From Nymphaea colorata (taxonomy: Eukaryota; Streptophyta; Magnoliopsida; Nymphaeales; Nymphaeaceae), in assembly GCF_008831285.2 (NCBI RefSeq), contig NC_045144.1, positions 22,709,716-22,773,715 of the forward strand: 64,000 nucleotides of DNA, read 5' to 3'. Below are positions 44,940 through 56,540 of this stretch, one piece after another. Position numbers and translations under genes: made by a program. The stretch's first letter is position 1; each line of letters opens with the position of its first letter. The notes below the pieces were generated by a model that saw nothing but the letters and a program-made list of their open reading frames with translations, was not told the DNA's origin and did no database searches.

Positions 44940-44944
44940 CGTTG
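44940..44944. repeat. Target-site duplication of copia B, right copy
   Basis: CGTTG, identical to 40560-40564. Confidence 0.93.
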
Positions 44945-45086
44945 CAGAGTTGGATAGGTTCAGGTCTGAGGATTTGAAGCCATTGAAGAGAAAGGTGCTG
45001 TTTAGAGAAGTTGCACTTGATCTGCAGATATGAGCAAGAATGTGAGGGAGGAATATGAGAAAGAACCTTGAATAGGGAAGGGCCAT
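44945..45086 (-). pseudogene. LecRK copy 2, signal peptide and first lectin residues
   Basis: From ATG at 45086 the minus strand reads MALPYSRFFLIFLPHILAHI (signal peptide), then TSLNSTFLFNGFKSSDLNLS, closely matching the start of copy 1 (TSLNSAFLFNGFHRSDLILS). It is cut after NLSNSAT by copia B at 44939. I chose this ATG because it aligns with that of copy 1 (MALRLSRFLLFF). The longer frame from 45150 is in another frame. Confidence 0.9.
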
Positions 45087-46819
45087 GACATAGAAGAGGG
45101 CTGAAAATCATAAAAAACAAAACATATTTGTTTCCACGGTTAGGTGTCAATCGGCGCTTTCTTAAGTATGGATGGGGAAGAAAGGCTGGAATTTATTCGT
45201 AACTGGTCATTGGAATTGGAGGAGAATGAGTTCTCTATGCTGCGACCTCATCTACACTGTATGCTGTGACCTCATGTACAGAAAAGTTTACGTCAGGGGT
45301 GCACTCTATCATCAATACATAGTAAGTTCATAGCGTTATGCATTATTTTTTTATTATATTATACTCTTATCATTACTTCCTTATCATTACTTCATGCTCA
45401 TTATAAGATAAGGAGTGATATGAAATAGTAACAGGAGTATAAGACAAATAGTATGAGATAATGATAGAGCCATGAGATAATAGATATAAGATAATAGGTT
45501 TGGGTATGAGATAACAGTACGGGTGTAAGCTAATGACAGAGGTATAAAATAATTAATATGAGATAACTACATGAGCGAGACAAAAAACGAAGAACTGTTT
45601 AAAAGGGTATATTGGTTATAATGATCTGCACTTACACACTCTCACAATCATTCGATCTAAGGTTTATCGAATCCCAAACTTTTTTTCTTTCTTCCTTGTC
45701 TCTACAAAAAGTTTTTTTATTAACTGAGGGCATTTCATAACATCACAGTTTATATAAACCCCTACAGGCTTAGAGTTGTTTTCCCAATAATGTTATGTGA
45801 AGATATCTAAAAAGGGTATCTAAAAAACAATAACATAGTTTTAAATCTTGTTGCCAAGAGACACACCTTTTGTTAAGGACGACTTGCTTGCTAAGGGTTT
45901 CGGTTTCCCCCTGAACATATAATATGCTCTGCCTTTTATTGACCTTCTTGAACGTTTCCACAAAAAACTTGACAAGTTTATTTAGAAATGATTATCCCAG
46001 CATATTTATTCTACATAACAATTTGCCTAGCATTATTATTTATACTGTCTTAGTTATATGAAGTGGAAAGCAATATGAAAAATTGAAAAGAGATAACAAC
46101 CTTTGTTAGTCTTCCTGAATACGTTATCTTTATTAATTCAAAAATAGAATAGAGAAATTCTCAGAGCTCCTTGAAAAAAATAAAGATCTGTCAATGCAAA
46201 TCGAACACAAAGGGTTGATTTTGCTCATTACATTAATTATGGTCATCACAGCAAGGGTCGAGTTTGCTCATTCTTACACGGACGGGAAATGTGAAAGCAA
46301 TGTGCCATTAATTCTTGTTTCATGTGGTCGCATTTAATTGCAGCTCTTCTTTTCTCATTATCTGTGAACCAAATATATCAGCTACTTTTTCATTTAAAAC
46401 ATAATTAGTTCTACCTGTTACAAAATATTAGCAAAGAAAAGGCTTTTGTTTTATTTTTTTATAATAATAAGATTTCGTTAGATATTTAAATTTTTCATAT
46501 GTTGAACAACTATTATACTTGGTTCAAGAGATTTTTCTGGGTTCTGGAATACTATTTAACATAATGATCGTACGTATAGTGAGAACTTAAAATAATAAAC
46601 CCTTTAAAATTTTAATGTCCTTTAGAATAGTACAGTTTTATTATATCATTTCAATTATCACATTTCACGTATCCATCACTGTGCATCCAGGAAATATTGT
46701 GGGCAGTAAAAGAAGAGCAAGATTCGAATGAGACTTATATCTAACGTGCCCAGATCCATTTATTCAGGCTCGATCATTTGTAGCTTGGATCTTGAGTGAG
46801 ATTGATCTAAAATGTTGTT
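45087..46819. promoter_or_regulatory. Upstream region of LecRK copy 2
   Basis: AT-rich. Between about 45370 and 45590 the words ATAAGATAAT, ATGAGATAAT and GTATGAGATAA recur in a loose minisatellite. No promoter element is proven and no other gene recognised. Confidence 0.35.
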
Positions 46820-47258
46820 TAGGGATGTTAATATATCCAATTTGGATCAGATACCTGACTGAACCATTCTGAAAAATCAGATATAAACAAAATTTTAATA
46901 CCAGATTAAGTAACCAGATCAAATTCATATTTAAGAAGTGATATCCAATCGGATTCAGGTTCAAATTCAGATATATATAAATACCCACTCTGGATTCGTA
47001 TATGGACTCAGATCGGATTTAGTTTTAAAAAAGTATTTCATATCCAATGTGCTTGCATTTTGAAAATCAGCTGGATTCACTTCAAAATTTCAGATTCAGA
47101 TCAGATTTAGATTGTGAAACCAGATTTTGGATTGGGTTCAGATATGACTTTATTTATACATATTGGAATCTGAATAGAAATCTGACTATGTGAATATCCA
47201 AAAAAGGAAATATGGTTAAAAGTATATCCAACTTAATGCCGATCCATTGACATTCTTA
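46820..47258. mobile_element. Degenerate hAT-like MITE, 439 bp
   Basis: The left end is TAGGGATGTTAAT and the reverse complement of the right end is TAAGAATGTCAAT (10/13). Flanking 8-mers ATGTTGTT (46812-46819) and ACATTGTT (47259-47266) match at 6/8. The interior is full of CAGAT/GGATTCAG/ATCCAA words, as in many plant non-autonomous elements. No coding frame. Confidence 0.55.
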
Positions 47259-50200
47259 ACATTGTTTGATAGTTTAAATTCACCCCCAGACATATTTATA
47301 CATGTTCAAGATTATCTATCCACAATATTTTAATGAAGATAACAATAACCGATTATACATGAAACATGAAGGGAAGGAATCACATACAAAGACTCTTGAA
47401 GATGCGTGGAACTTCTGTAATTATTGAAGGAAGAAGAAAGGTCCACAACTGGAAACTGGCTTGAACACAGGGTAATGGGGTGGGATTGCATTTGGGGTCC
47501 TTATTTTGTCGGTACAAGTACATAATTCTCAAATTTTTTGATTAATAAAGTTTGGGGATTGACCTCCTGTGTAGATGTTTCCTAGAAATTGGACAAGCTG
47601 AATAATTCAACGTGAGAGAGTTGTAAACGTTTAGCATTTTACTAATAATTGATATTTTTTGTGTATGCACAAGTTTAGAATAAGTTATAGGGGCCGAGGC
47701 TGGCTGTGTAGGCAATTGCCTACACAAACCAACAAAAAATAGCATTTTCATATTTATACTTAGTAATAGTTTATATATTGGTGTCATTTAAAAACTTAAA
47801 ATTTTAACTAGTACCCTTACTCATAATTTTCTTCTAGCTCTGCTCCTGGTGATTCGTTTGGTACAAGTACCTATATTCCATATATCACCATCCCCCACAT
47901 CTTCCATATGCTTCTCCCATTTTTATAGGTTATTTTTGTTTGTCTCTTTTTTTGGAAGGCTTATCTACCACACCAGATGAGATAATAAGAGACCAGGGCA
48001 GAGAGAACATATAAAAATCAGTGATAGTTTTGGGTAAGCAGTTTATGACTGCTCCGTAGAAAGTCGAAGCTCCCACCAAACTCCTTATCACCTTAAGGTA
48101 CATGGCCTGCTTTTAGTATCTTGCGTGTTGCCCCTACTATATATCAACTTGCAGATAAGGTGGTTTCCTTTTGCAGCATAAAAGATTGGTGCTGAAGGAT
48201 TTGAAATAAAAGTCAAGTTTCAATATCTTTGCCATCCAATGACACATCTTTTTTATTAAAACAATGGTCACCAATTTGTACATTGTTAAAATTTTCAATT
48301 TTATTCAAAGAATTTACCCAAGTTTCCAAACAAACAAGTTGAATTTTCAATTAGTTTACGAAACTAAGTTAATTTTTCAAACAATTTGTCCACATTTCAT
48401 TCCAATTTACCTAAAACAAATTTAGAAATTCATTGTTCAAAACCAAGTTCAAAATGAACCTCCAATTTCAATTTCAATCCTCTATGAACGAGCATATAGG
48501 ATTGCGTCAAATGACATGTACATGATCCAAGATATATTTAGTCTTTGGTCCAATTACCTTTGCTAAAAGTAGTTGGAACGGTTGGACCTCACCCCAATCA
48601 GAGGATCCATTTATCTTAAATTTTTTCTCAAAACCCAATTTGAAATTTTGCTGCTTCGCGTAACTCCTCACACTCAATCGACACCTTAAAGATAAAAGGG
48701 GTGCTAACCAACAAGTATTCAACCATAGGGTCATAGGAGTGATTGTAGCTTAAAGCATTGTTATTTGCAAAACCAGATGCAAGGACTACCAATCCTGCAA
48801 CATAAGCATCTGAAACAAGAGATGGACAAGGAAGTAGATATTGATCTGCACTAGTGGGTAGTCTTAGTAACGTGATTGAAAAAAAGAAAACCACCGTTCT
48901 ACAAAGTGAGAACCAACAAGGATAACATCAAAATTACCTATCTAAATTTAAACAACATACTCTTCAAAGACCTCAAGATAGGACAACAATTAGCCAGTGA
49001 AACACTGTAGCACATGGGAAATGGTTAAGACAACCCAAAAGGACAATTGTAACCAGCTATAAAGAAACCCGTTCATATGCAAATGAAACGGAGTGAAACT
49101 TTCATATCATGCTAATTGATTTCATATGCTGCTTTATGATTGATAAATTGTCCACAATACTCCTTGATGCTGAGTCATTGGAAAGTGGAAGAACATGAGT
49201 TTTGGTACATTTACTTACTCCTTGGCCTTTGCTAGTGCAGAAACTAAAAGGTTTGAGAGACTAGGAACATTTGATAAGGAGAACTTACAAGTGACCCAAA
49301 GGTGATGTCTGAATCTGGTTCACTTGAGAAGAATATGTTGATGTTCGGCAAGATTTCCATGAAAGCTGTATTTCTGAAGGAAACATAGAAAATACTTGAC
49401 ACCACTTTGTTTGTAGTAGCCCTAACAGAATGTATCATTTCCTAGCTTTAACATCATTGTTGAGCTTTTTGTATCTTGTAGCTTTCATACCTTGAAGGCT
49501 TGAACTGAGTGACCATAGAACTCAACCTAGTTCAACTATTGATAAAAGAATCGATTACTATAATTGATAAACTTTTTCTTGTTTCTGGATTTGCAGAAAG
49601 CTACCTCATATGCTGAAGCTTAATTTCTTTATATTTTTATGGCACTTGGCAGTGAATCACAGAGGCATCTAGAGGAGTCTCTATAGGAAGATTGGCATCA
49701 CTCTCTTTTTCCATAGAAAACTTAAGATAGATATCATGTGTTAGTAACTTCAGTTTCTGAAAGTAATTTTGTTGTCATACATTGATCAAATTCCTACCTA
49801 TTGGTGCTTAAGGGTTTGCTTTCTCTTATTTGTTGCAGGTTTCTTGCTCTGTTTCTCAAACCCAAGAAGGATCACAAGTACCGTATTTACTGAACTTCTA
49901 CCACCATTCTATTGGCTATAGATAGAGCCTTCATCTTGAGCATTACTAATGTCTTTAAAGGGTTGAACATATTTCAAGAGAAATTGTAATCAGAGGCATC
50001 ATCTACCACCCTATCCATTGAACACCATTCTACTGGCCACAGAGCCGTCATCTTGAGCATTTAAGATTGTAATCAGCTAACTCTACGTTGGGTTATGTTT
50101 TAAATTTCAGCAACTAAATATGTAATCTACTAAATTTTAGGTTGTCCCTACATATCTTCTTAATGCAAAATTTTAGTGCAGCCTTCACTTCCTTTTTTTT

Positions 50201-50304
50201 TACAGACTGAATTAGTAAATTTGCTACAAAATCATCAATTTGGAGAAAAGAAAGTTAGTTATTGGTGATGAAGGTTCAAAATTGTTGTTTAGGAAATTGT
50301 TGTG
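47259..50304. other. Non-coding stretch with LTR-like AT-rich sequence
   Basis: No gene recognised. At 47691-47848 two edges (AGGGGCCGAGGCTGG and, reverse-complemented, CAGGAGCAGAGCTAG) look like a decayed TIR element of the CAGTGGC-GAGC type, without target duplication. At 48280-48660 CAAATTTC-rich sequence resembles 28700-29590. Confidence 0.35.
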
Positions 50305-50849
50305 TACTTCTCACAGTCCTGGAATGTAAAACCCCTAAGATCTTAAACCGGCGACTTTTGCACCGGTAGAGTTAGATGCAACGATGAAATACATCACCAC
50401 TATCGAAAACTCTACCGGTGATGCACATTCACCGCTATAGGGAACCGCAACATGACCAGCCGTAGTGCCAGTACTGGCATTACTTTCACTGGTATAGGCT
50501 TGTTTTTTGTAGTGAATTCTAAGGAAGGAGAGTGTTGTGCAGATATAGTTATCTAGGCGTGAAGCTTGATACTGGTTAAATGGCATGGCTGCCTTTTCTC
50601 ATCGGCTGTGTTTCTTTTAGTGCCTGATGCGTGAAAAATAATTTGGTCAACTGAAACTTTTTTTTTGGGAATAAAAGTAGGTAGCCTAGCATATCCTTAG
50701 TTGGAAATTTTTCTTTGTTAAATTGAGCAGTAAGTTACTCATCCTATATGCGTCAAGGGGCATAGTATAATTAGTTGCACGGGTAGATGCATAGAAGACA
50801 TGTTGCTTGTTTGATTTCCAGGGGTTTTACATTCCAGGACTGTGAGAAG
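50305..50849. repeat. 31-bp perfect inverted repeat enclosing 483 bp
   Basis: ACTTCTCACAGTCCTGGAAT... at 50305-50335 is the exact reverse complement of 50819-50849. The outside flanks (TTGTTGTGT and GATATCCTG) show no duplication, so its class is unclear. A CACTA end lies between the arms. Confidence 0.85.
50337..50514 (-). mobile_element. CACTA (En/Spm) transposon terminal fragment
   Basis: The minus strand from 50514 begins CACTACAAAAAACAAGCC, a typical plant CACTA terminus. Subterminal repeats such as CACCGGTAGAGTT follow, in both orientations at about 50361 and 50408. No second CACTACAA end and no transposase are present, so it is a single broken end. Confidence 0.7.
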
Positions 50850-51560
50850 TGATATCCTGACAATCAAGTTGGAGGGTGTACCACACCCAGGCCCACACAG
50901 ATCTGATGCAGCCAAGACCACAGAAGCAAGGAGAATGGGGGGTCTTTTTGGTCTTTTTAGTATGATCCACCTTGGAAAAAATTAAATGGCAAAAATACCT
51001 ACACTAATTACAAGACACAAAATCAATAGAAAGAACTGAACTTGACACTATGAATAAACCTCAAAATTAAGAAATATTGTTTAAATTAAAGATACTATGA
51101 ATAGGCCAAAGGACCTCTCCCCTTTAGCTTGCCAATAGTATTCATGGCTACTTCTGGACCTGGGTAAAACATCGTCTACTTTAGTGTTTACTATTTTTTT
51201 TTCTTTCATTTAAATTTATGCTTTTTCAAAAAATAAGTAACAAATTAAAGATCACAAATGTTCATAGAAAAGAACAAGTACATGATATGCGTGCACAAGG
51301 CTTATTAATTTTATATTTAGTTGCTACTATTTTAATCAAAATCTTTTTCAAATATATTTTTTTGACTTTTTAATTTTCTATGTCCACTAAAATTTTCATT
51401 ACATTAAATAATTACAACATTGAATTTATTCTAGTTGAGACAAAAAATGGTTTTAAAATCACTCTTCCTTCTTATCATAATGTTTAATTTTCTGAAATCA
51501 TATAATTTATCAACAACTTTTGGAAAGCTTATTTTTCCTCCAATGCAGCATCTTTATAAT
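50850..51560. other. Non-coding stretch
   Basis: AT-rich, nothing recognised. Confidence 0.4.
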
Positions 51561-51818
51561 GAGAATAAATCCATGAAAATTTCTCTATTTTATTTTTGTG
51601 GTAACATGTTGGTTGAAGAATAAAAGTTGTTAGTTAGAGCTACGTATCAAGGGTACATTTCTTAATCATTTTCATTTCTTCACAGTAAAGAGAGAAAATC
51701 CATGAAAAGTTCTCTATTTTCCTTTTGTGGCAACATGTTGCTTGTAGAACAAAAGTTGTTATTTAGAGCTACATATCAAGGATATATTTTTAGTCACTTT
51801 CATTTCTTCACAGTAATT
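51561..51818. repeat. 129-bp tandem duplication
   Basis: Two diverged copies (51561-51689 and 51690-51818) share ATCCATGAAAA, TTCTCTATTTT, TTTTGTGG(T/C)AACATGTTG, AAAAGTTGTTA and TTCATTTCTTCACAGTAA. With around ten differences it is older than the 119-bp duplication at 27939. Confidence 0.9.
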
Positions 51819-52289
51819 ATAGGTGTGTTCCTTCCAAGTGCATGTAACCTAGATAACATAGATTAGTAATGTTTGGTTGATAGATAACAAAATTGAAAAA
51901 TCGGGGAATTAATTTTTGAAATAAATTATTTAAAACATTCGAAAATAAGGTATTTAAATCTGATATGGAAATTTTCAAGAAATTCAATAATCCATGCCAA
52001 TATTTTGATTTCCACTCATATGATACAACAAATAAATCTTTTACTTGAATATTTCTTTTTCATTCTATTGCAAAGCAAGTCCTTTTATTCATTTCAAGTC
52101 AACCATTGGTGTCATTCTAGCAAAAAATAAACTCACGCAACAAAGCCATCCCTCTCTTTCGCATGAAAACTCGACAAAGGCAGGAAGAGACAGACAAGGA
52201 AACATGTCTGAAGCACAGGGAAATGAAGCCTAACAAAAAGCACAGGTGAAATTTGAGATGGCATGAACAGGGAGCAGGAAATCTCAGAA
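51819..52289. other. Non-coding stretch
   Basis: No recognised gene. The short open frames on both strands are not alike to known domains. Confidence 0.4.
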
Positions 52290-52400
52290 CACGGCATTGC
52301 AAGTTACAGACTTACAGTTTTCACAGAACACGTTATGAACAATCACGGCATTGCAAGTTACAGACTTACAGCTTTCCCAGAACACGGCATGAACAATCTC
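52290..52400. repeat. 54-bp tandem repeat
   Basis: CACGGCATTGCAAGTTACAG... starts at 52290 and 52344, with a third partial unit near 52385. GAACAATCTCA and its inverse TGAGATTGTTC follow at 52392-52435, so a hairpin is possible. Confidence 0.88.
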
Positions 52401-52623
52401 ATTTAGTCCACTCAGTACCCCTTAGTCTGAGATTGTTCATGTCTTTCACAGAACCCGTCATGAACAATCTCAGACTACAATTTACAAAGAAAAAGAGGAA
52501 GATGCACCTAATACGATATATAGGTTTTAAAGTTATCATGTACTCTGTCCATGCAACATTGAGGTATTCTTTTAGGGAGGAAAGACATGAAGTCCAAGCT
52601 CATTCATTGGATTCTGAAATCTG
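52401..52623. other. Short non-coding stretch
   Basis: Further GAACAATCTCAGACTA words, then sequence running into the gypsy fragment. Confidence 0.35.
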
Positions 52624-53835
52624 AGATAAAAGGGGTAGTGAGAGCTTAGTTGCAGACCAACTTCCAAGGCTCATTGTGGAGTTGGCAGGTGATCAGTTGC
52701 CGATTCAAGAGTAGTTTCCTGATGAGCAGGTCATAAAGGTCAAACAGTCACAGTTGCCTTATTTTTTCACACATTGTTAATTATATGGTGGCTAGTTAAA
52801 TGGCTGAACAGAGGATAAACATGAGACAGAGAACTTTATGTCTCAGGTTATGTTCTGTTGTTGGCATAACCCACAACTTTACAGATATGGTGCAAATAAA
52901 GTGATTCAGAGGTGTGTGGCAAAGGAGGAGTTCAAATCCAACCTTTCATTTGGTCATTCCAGGCTTGTAGAGGGCACTATGTACATGGGAAAGGGAGCGC
53001 AGTAATCTGGTTTTTATTGGCCATCTCTTCACATGCATTCTTATGAGTTTTATAGCTATTGTTTGATGTCCCGGTAGATAAGGAGCATTTCACAGGGACT
53101 CAATGCCAAGTATGTCTACATAAATTTTATGGGACCATTCCAAACGTTGTCTGGAAAAGCACATATTCTTGTTGTGGTTCACTATCTTTCCAAGTGGGTT
53201 GATGCCATGGTGGTAAAAACAAATGATCATAAAGTGGTCTTAAATTTTATTAATCATATTATTTCTAGTTAGTTTGGTGTACCACGAGAAATGATCAATG
53301 ATGGTGGTAAGAACTGCAATATTAATGTGTGGTGACTTCCCATCTGAAGAAGTACTCTACTCATCATAAGTTCACCACTCCGTATCATTTGCAGACTAGT
53401 GGATAGGGATGTCCAACAGGGAGATTAAGTTCATCCTGGAGAAAACAGTCCATCCAGATAGGAAAGACTGGTATGAGTAGTTGGATGATGTATTATGGGC
53501 TTATAAGACTGAATGAAGGCCCCAATTGGTATGTCTCCCTACTGCCTTGTCTTTGGAAAGGAATGTCAATTGCTGGTTGATTTGGAGCATAAAGCCTTTT
53601 GGGTTGTAAAGAAGTTGAACTATGATTTTGCCCAAGATTGGGAGGAAAGACACAATTGTCATACTTGAAGAGGTTCAAAGTGATACAAGAATACCAATAT
53701 TTATAAGGCTTGAATGAAGGCTTTTCATGATACAACACATTAATAGGAAGTCATTCGAGGCTGGCAGAATGTTTGGCTCTGGATTTTTCATCTGCATTTA
53801 TTCCTTGGGAAATTGCATTCACGTTGAAATGGATT
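52624..53835 (+). pseudogene. Ty3/gypsy element H, RNase H end and integrase (left part)
   Basis: Plus-strand frames give SLVADQLPRLIVELAGDQLP (RNase H end, like VVADHLSRLE), QLPYF and NYMV, FMGPFQTLSGKAHILVVVHY with LSKWVDAMVVKTNDHKVVLN (integrase core), [63 protein letters not shown] and AFHDTTH, then RGWQNVWLW-LHLFLGKLHSR. This order is the Athila/Tat-type gypsy integrase and its C-terminal GPF-like tail. It has many stops and shifts. It is cut at 53835 by copia G and resumes at 58765. Confidence 0.88.
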
Positions 53836-54165
53836 TGCTAGTGTACACCATTGAAGTTTCCTACCTTTTTTATGTAGTCTTCATTTCCTTAGCGGAGGTA
53901 TAGTTTTGGGCAAGTTCTTGTGAGTTTCCTTGTAAATGAAAAAATGTTTCTTCTTTGCATAGAGAGGGTATATCCTATCCATTAGCCCCTCACTTGGAGT
54001 CATTCCCTTTAATGGTCTTCATAGTAATGGTGGAAGAAGGTGAATGAAAAACAACAGTGTGAAACTTCCTGATTGTGGATGTAGGTTGTATAGCTGAACC
54101 ACATAAATTTGGTGTTCTTGTGTGATTGATTGGTCAGATCTCTTTGATGAAGATAATCCCTGACA
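53836..54165 (+). repeat. 5' LTR of copia G
   Basis: 330 bp. Shares TTTTGGGCAAG(T/G)TCTTG(T/C)GAGTTTCC, AATGTTTCTTC and TAATGGTC(T/A)TC with 58431-58764. Ends CCCTGACA next to the primer-binding site. Confidence 0.9.
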
Positions 54166-54177
54166 TGGTAGCAGAGC
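54166..54177 (+). other. Primer-binding site of copia G
   Basis: TGGTAGCAGAGC, one mismatch to the initiator Met-tRNA complement. Confidence 0.85.
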
Positions 54178-54249
54178 GTGGTTACCTCAAGTAAGTGCAA
54201 GTTTCTTTCCTCTCCTTTTTGTTCATGGCTTGAAAATCTTGAGTCCATT

Positions 54250-55100
54250 GCATCCGATGTTACCTAAGAATCAAGGAATGGGAGTTCCAATCAGAATAAC
54301 ATTTGGTGGATTACTATCAAACCCTTTTCGAGGATAGATTATCTCAGTTGGTCAAAATATGTAAAGTTCTTCCTAAATAGTTGATCCTAGTTTTGAAAAG
54401 TGGGAAATCAATGAATTATCTTAAATTCAATGATTCCAGAGATTAAAAGAAGCGAGTCTTCATAGGCAATTGTCACTGCTTAAGGACCCAAACCTGGGTG
54501 ATGTATCCATGACTAGGATGAATCTTGGGTGAAACTAAGTGGTCCTATGTATACTATGACTGCCCAAGAAATACGGGACAATATGAAAGAAATGTATAGT
54601 GAAAAGTATAACCTAGACTGAGCCTATGAGCTACAACAAGAGATTCACAACTTTAGTCCTGAAGGAAATTCATTCAATCTATATGTCAAAAATTTTGTGG
54701 AATGTTTGATGAATTGCTGCAATATTGCCCTCCATCCGTTGACACTTCTAAGACACGCTTTGAGGAAGATAAAGTTTTTAAACTCGTTGCTGGTCTTGGA
54801 CCCAATTATGAGCAGTTTAGGAGTTAAATTCTATTGACTTCACCGCTGCCATCCTTCAATTCTATGTGTTCATTGATCCAACAAGAGGAGCAACAAAGAA
54901 AAGCTATGAATCCAATGCCCAATGTTAGCACGGTTAAAGATAATCCACCTGATCAAAGGAGCAATGCAAGCTGACAAAAAAATCAGCCCGTCACACAAAC
55001 AACTCTGGAACTAATGGCAGCCAAGATTGTGTTAAAGGGCATTTGAAGTTTAAGTGCATGCATTACAAAAATCACGTCATACTAGAGACTGTTGTTTGGA
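54250..55100 (+). pseudogene. Copia G gag remnant
   Basis: No long frame. Position after the primer-binding site, and decayed blocks such as DPSFEKWEINE, LVAGLGPNYEQFRS (near 54780-54820) and QQEEQQRKAM (near 54880), identify gag. No zinc knuckle is readable. Confidence 0.65.
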
Positions 55101-56540
55101 TCTTGAAGGAAGGCCATCATGGGTTAAAGATGCCACAAAAGAACCATCAAAAGAAGAATCTACCAAGTGGCCAAAGAGCATTTAACGTACTTGTTTGAGC
55201 AAATGACTAAGACCAGCCTCAGCACTACCGACCTAGCATCAGTTCAACCAATGCCTGAATCATCTTCAAACGACATACGTAAGCGTTCAACCTCTTATTT
55301 GTCACATGCTCTTGATTTAGATTGGGTAGTCGACTCCAGTGGATCAAATCACATGAGAAGTCAAGATCTTGTTTAGATTGTTTTAAGCATGTTCAATCTG
55401 TTTATACTACCGATGGTTCTAGTATGATAGTCAAGGGAACAAGCTTTTTTTTAATCATAAAAAAGTTTTAGATGTACTTGTTATTCCCAAAATTGCTGTT
55501 AATATTCCGTCTATTAGTAAGTTTACAAAAGCTTATGATTGTTTAATTTTTTTTTCCTAAAGATGTTTTTTCACGACATGAGTATGGAGAAATGATTGGT
55601 AGGCATTGAGCGAGATGCTTTATATATCATCAAGCAGCTTGCTAGAGCATTTTTTTTTTATATAAGTCAAGTTTAGACTGTAGTGTTTCACAATATTCTC
55701 GGCTGGGACATGCACCACATAGGGTTTAATAACTTTTAATTCCAGACTTCTCTAGTGATGATTTATCATGTGATGCGTGTGAACTTGCAAAGTCTCCTAG
55801 ACTTCCTTTTAGGAGTTCAAATTATAGACATAAGGGTTTGCTTGATCTTGTTCATTCTAATGTCTGAGCACCTGCTCCAGTTGACTCCGTGTTTGGTTTT
55901 TGATATTTTGTTACTTTTATTGACGATGTCTCACATGACGTGGTTGTATCTATTAATGCACAAACATGACATAGCTTTAGTTCTTTAAAAGCTTTTATAA
56001 TATGATTGTCACTCAATATGGCTTGAAAATTAAGCATGTTAGATCGGATAGTGAGGTGAGTGCATTAATGAGGTGTTAAAAACATTTTTTTGATATTCAT
56101 GGTATTATGCCTCAAAAATCCTATGTAGCCACTCCCCAAAAAATGGCATGGCCAAGTGTAAAACTAAGCATTTGGTCAATATTACCCATTTTATTATGTT
56201 CACATGAATGTTCCTCTTATTTTTGGGGCAGATGCTGTTTTTGTTGCTTCCTACCATGCTAATCGGTTACCTTCTTCAAGTTTTGAAAACCAAATTCCAA
56301 TGAAAATTTTGCAAAAAAGAATATTATCAGTAAGCCATGTCAAGGTTTTTGGGTGCAAGTGCTTTATTTACATACAAGAAAAAATTTGAAATTCACTTGA
56401 GCAGTATGCAGTCAAATGTACTTTAGTCAAATGTTCCACATCGAAAAAGGGTTTAAAATGTTTTGATCCGATGAAAGAATCCTTTATATTTCAAAGGATG
56501 TCAAGTTTTTTAAAAATAACTGTATTTCATGAAACATGAG
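55101..56540 (+). pseudogene. Copia G protease and integrase remnant
   Basis: LDWVVDSSGSNHMRS (55318-55362) is the protease site DSGASNHM with an inserted/changed residue. Integrase pieces: LLDLVHSNVWAPAPVDSVF (about 55835), FVTFIDDVSHD, AVFVASYHANRLPSSSFENQ (56230-56290) and VKVFGCKCFIYIQ (56340-56380). Multiple stops and shifts. Confidence 0.8.
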
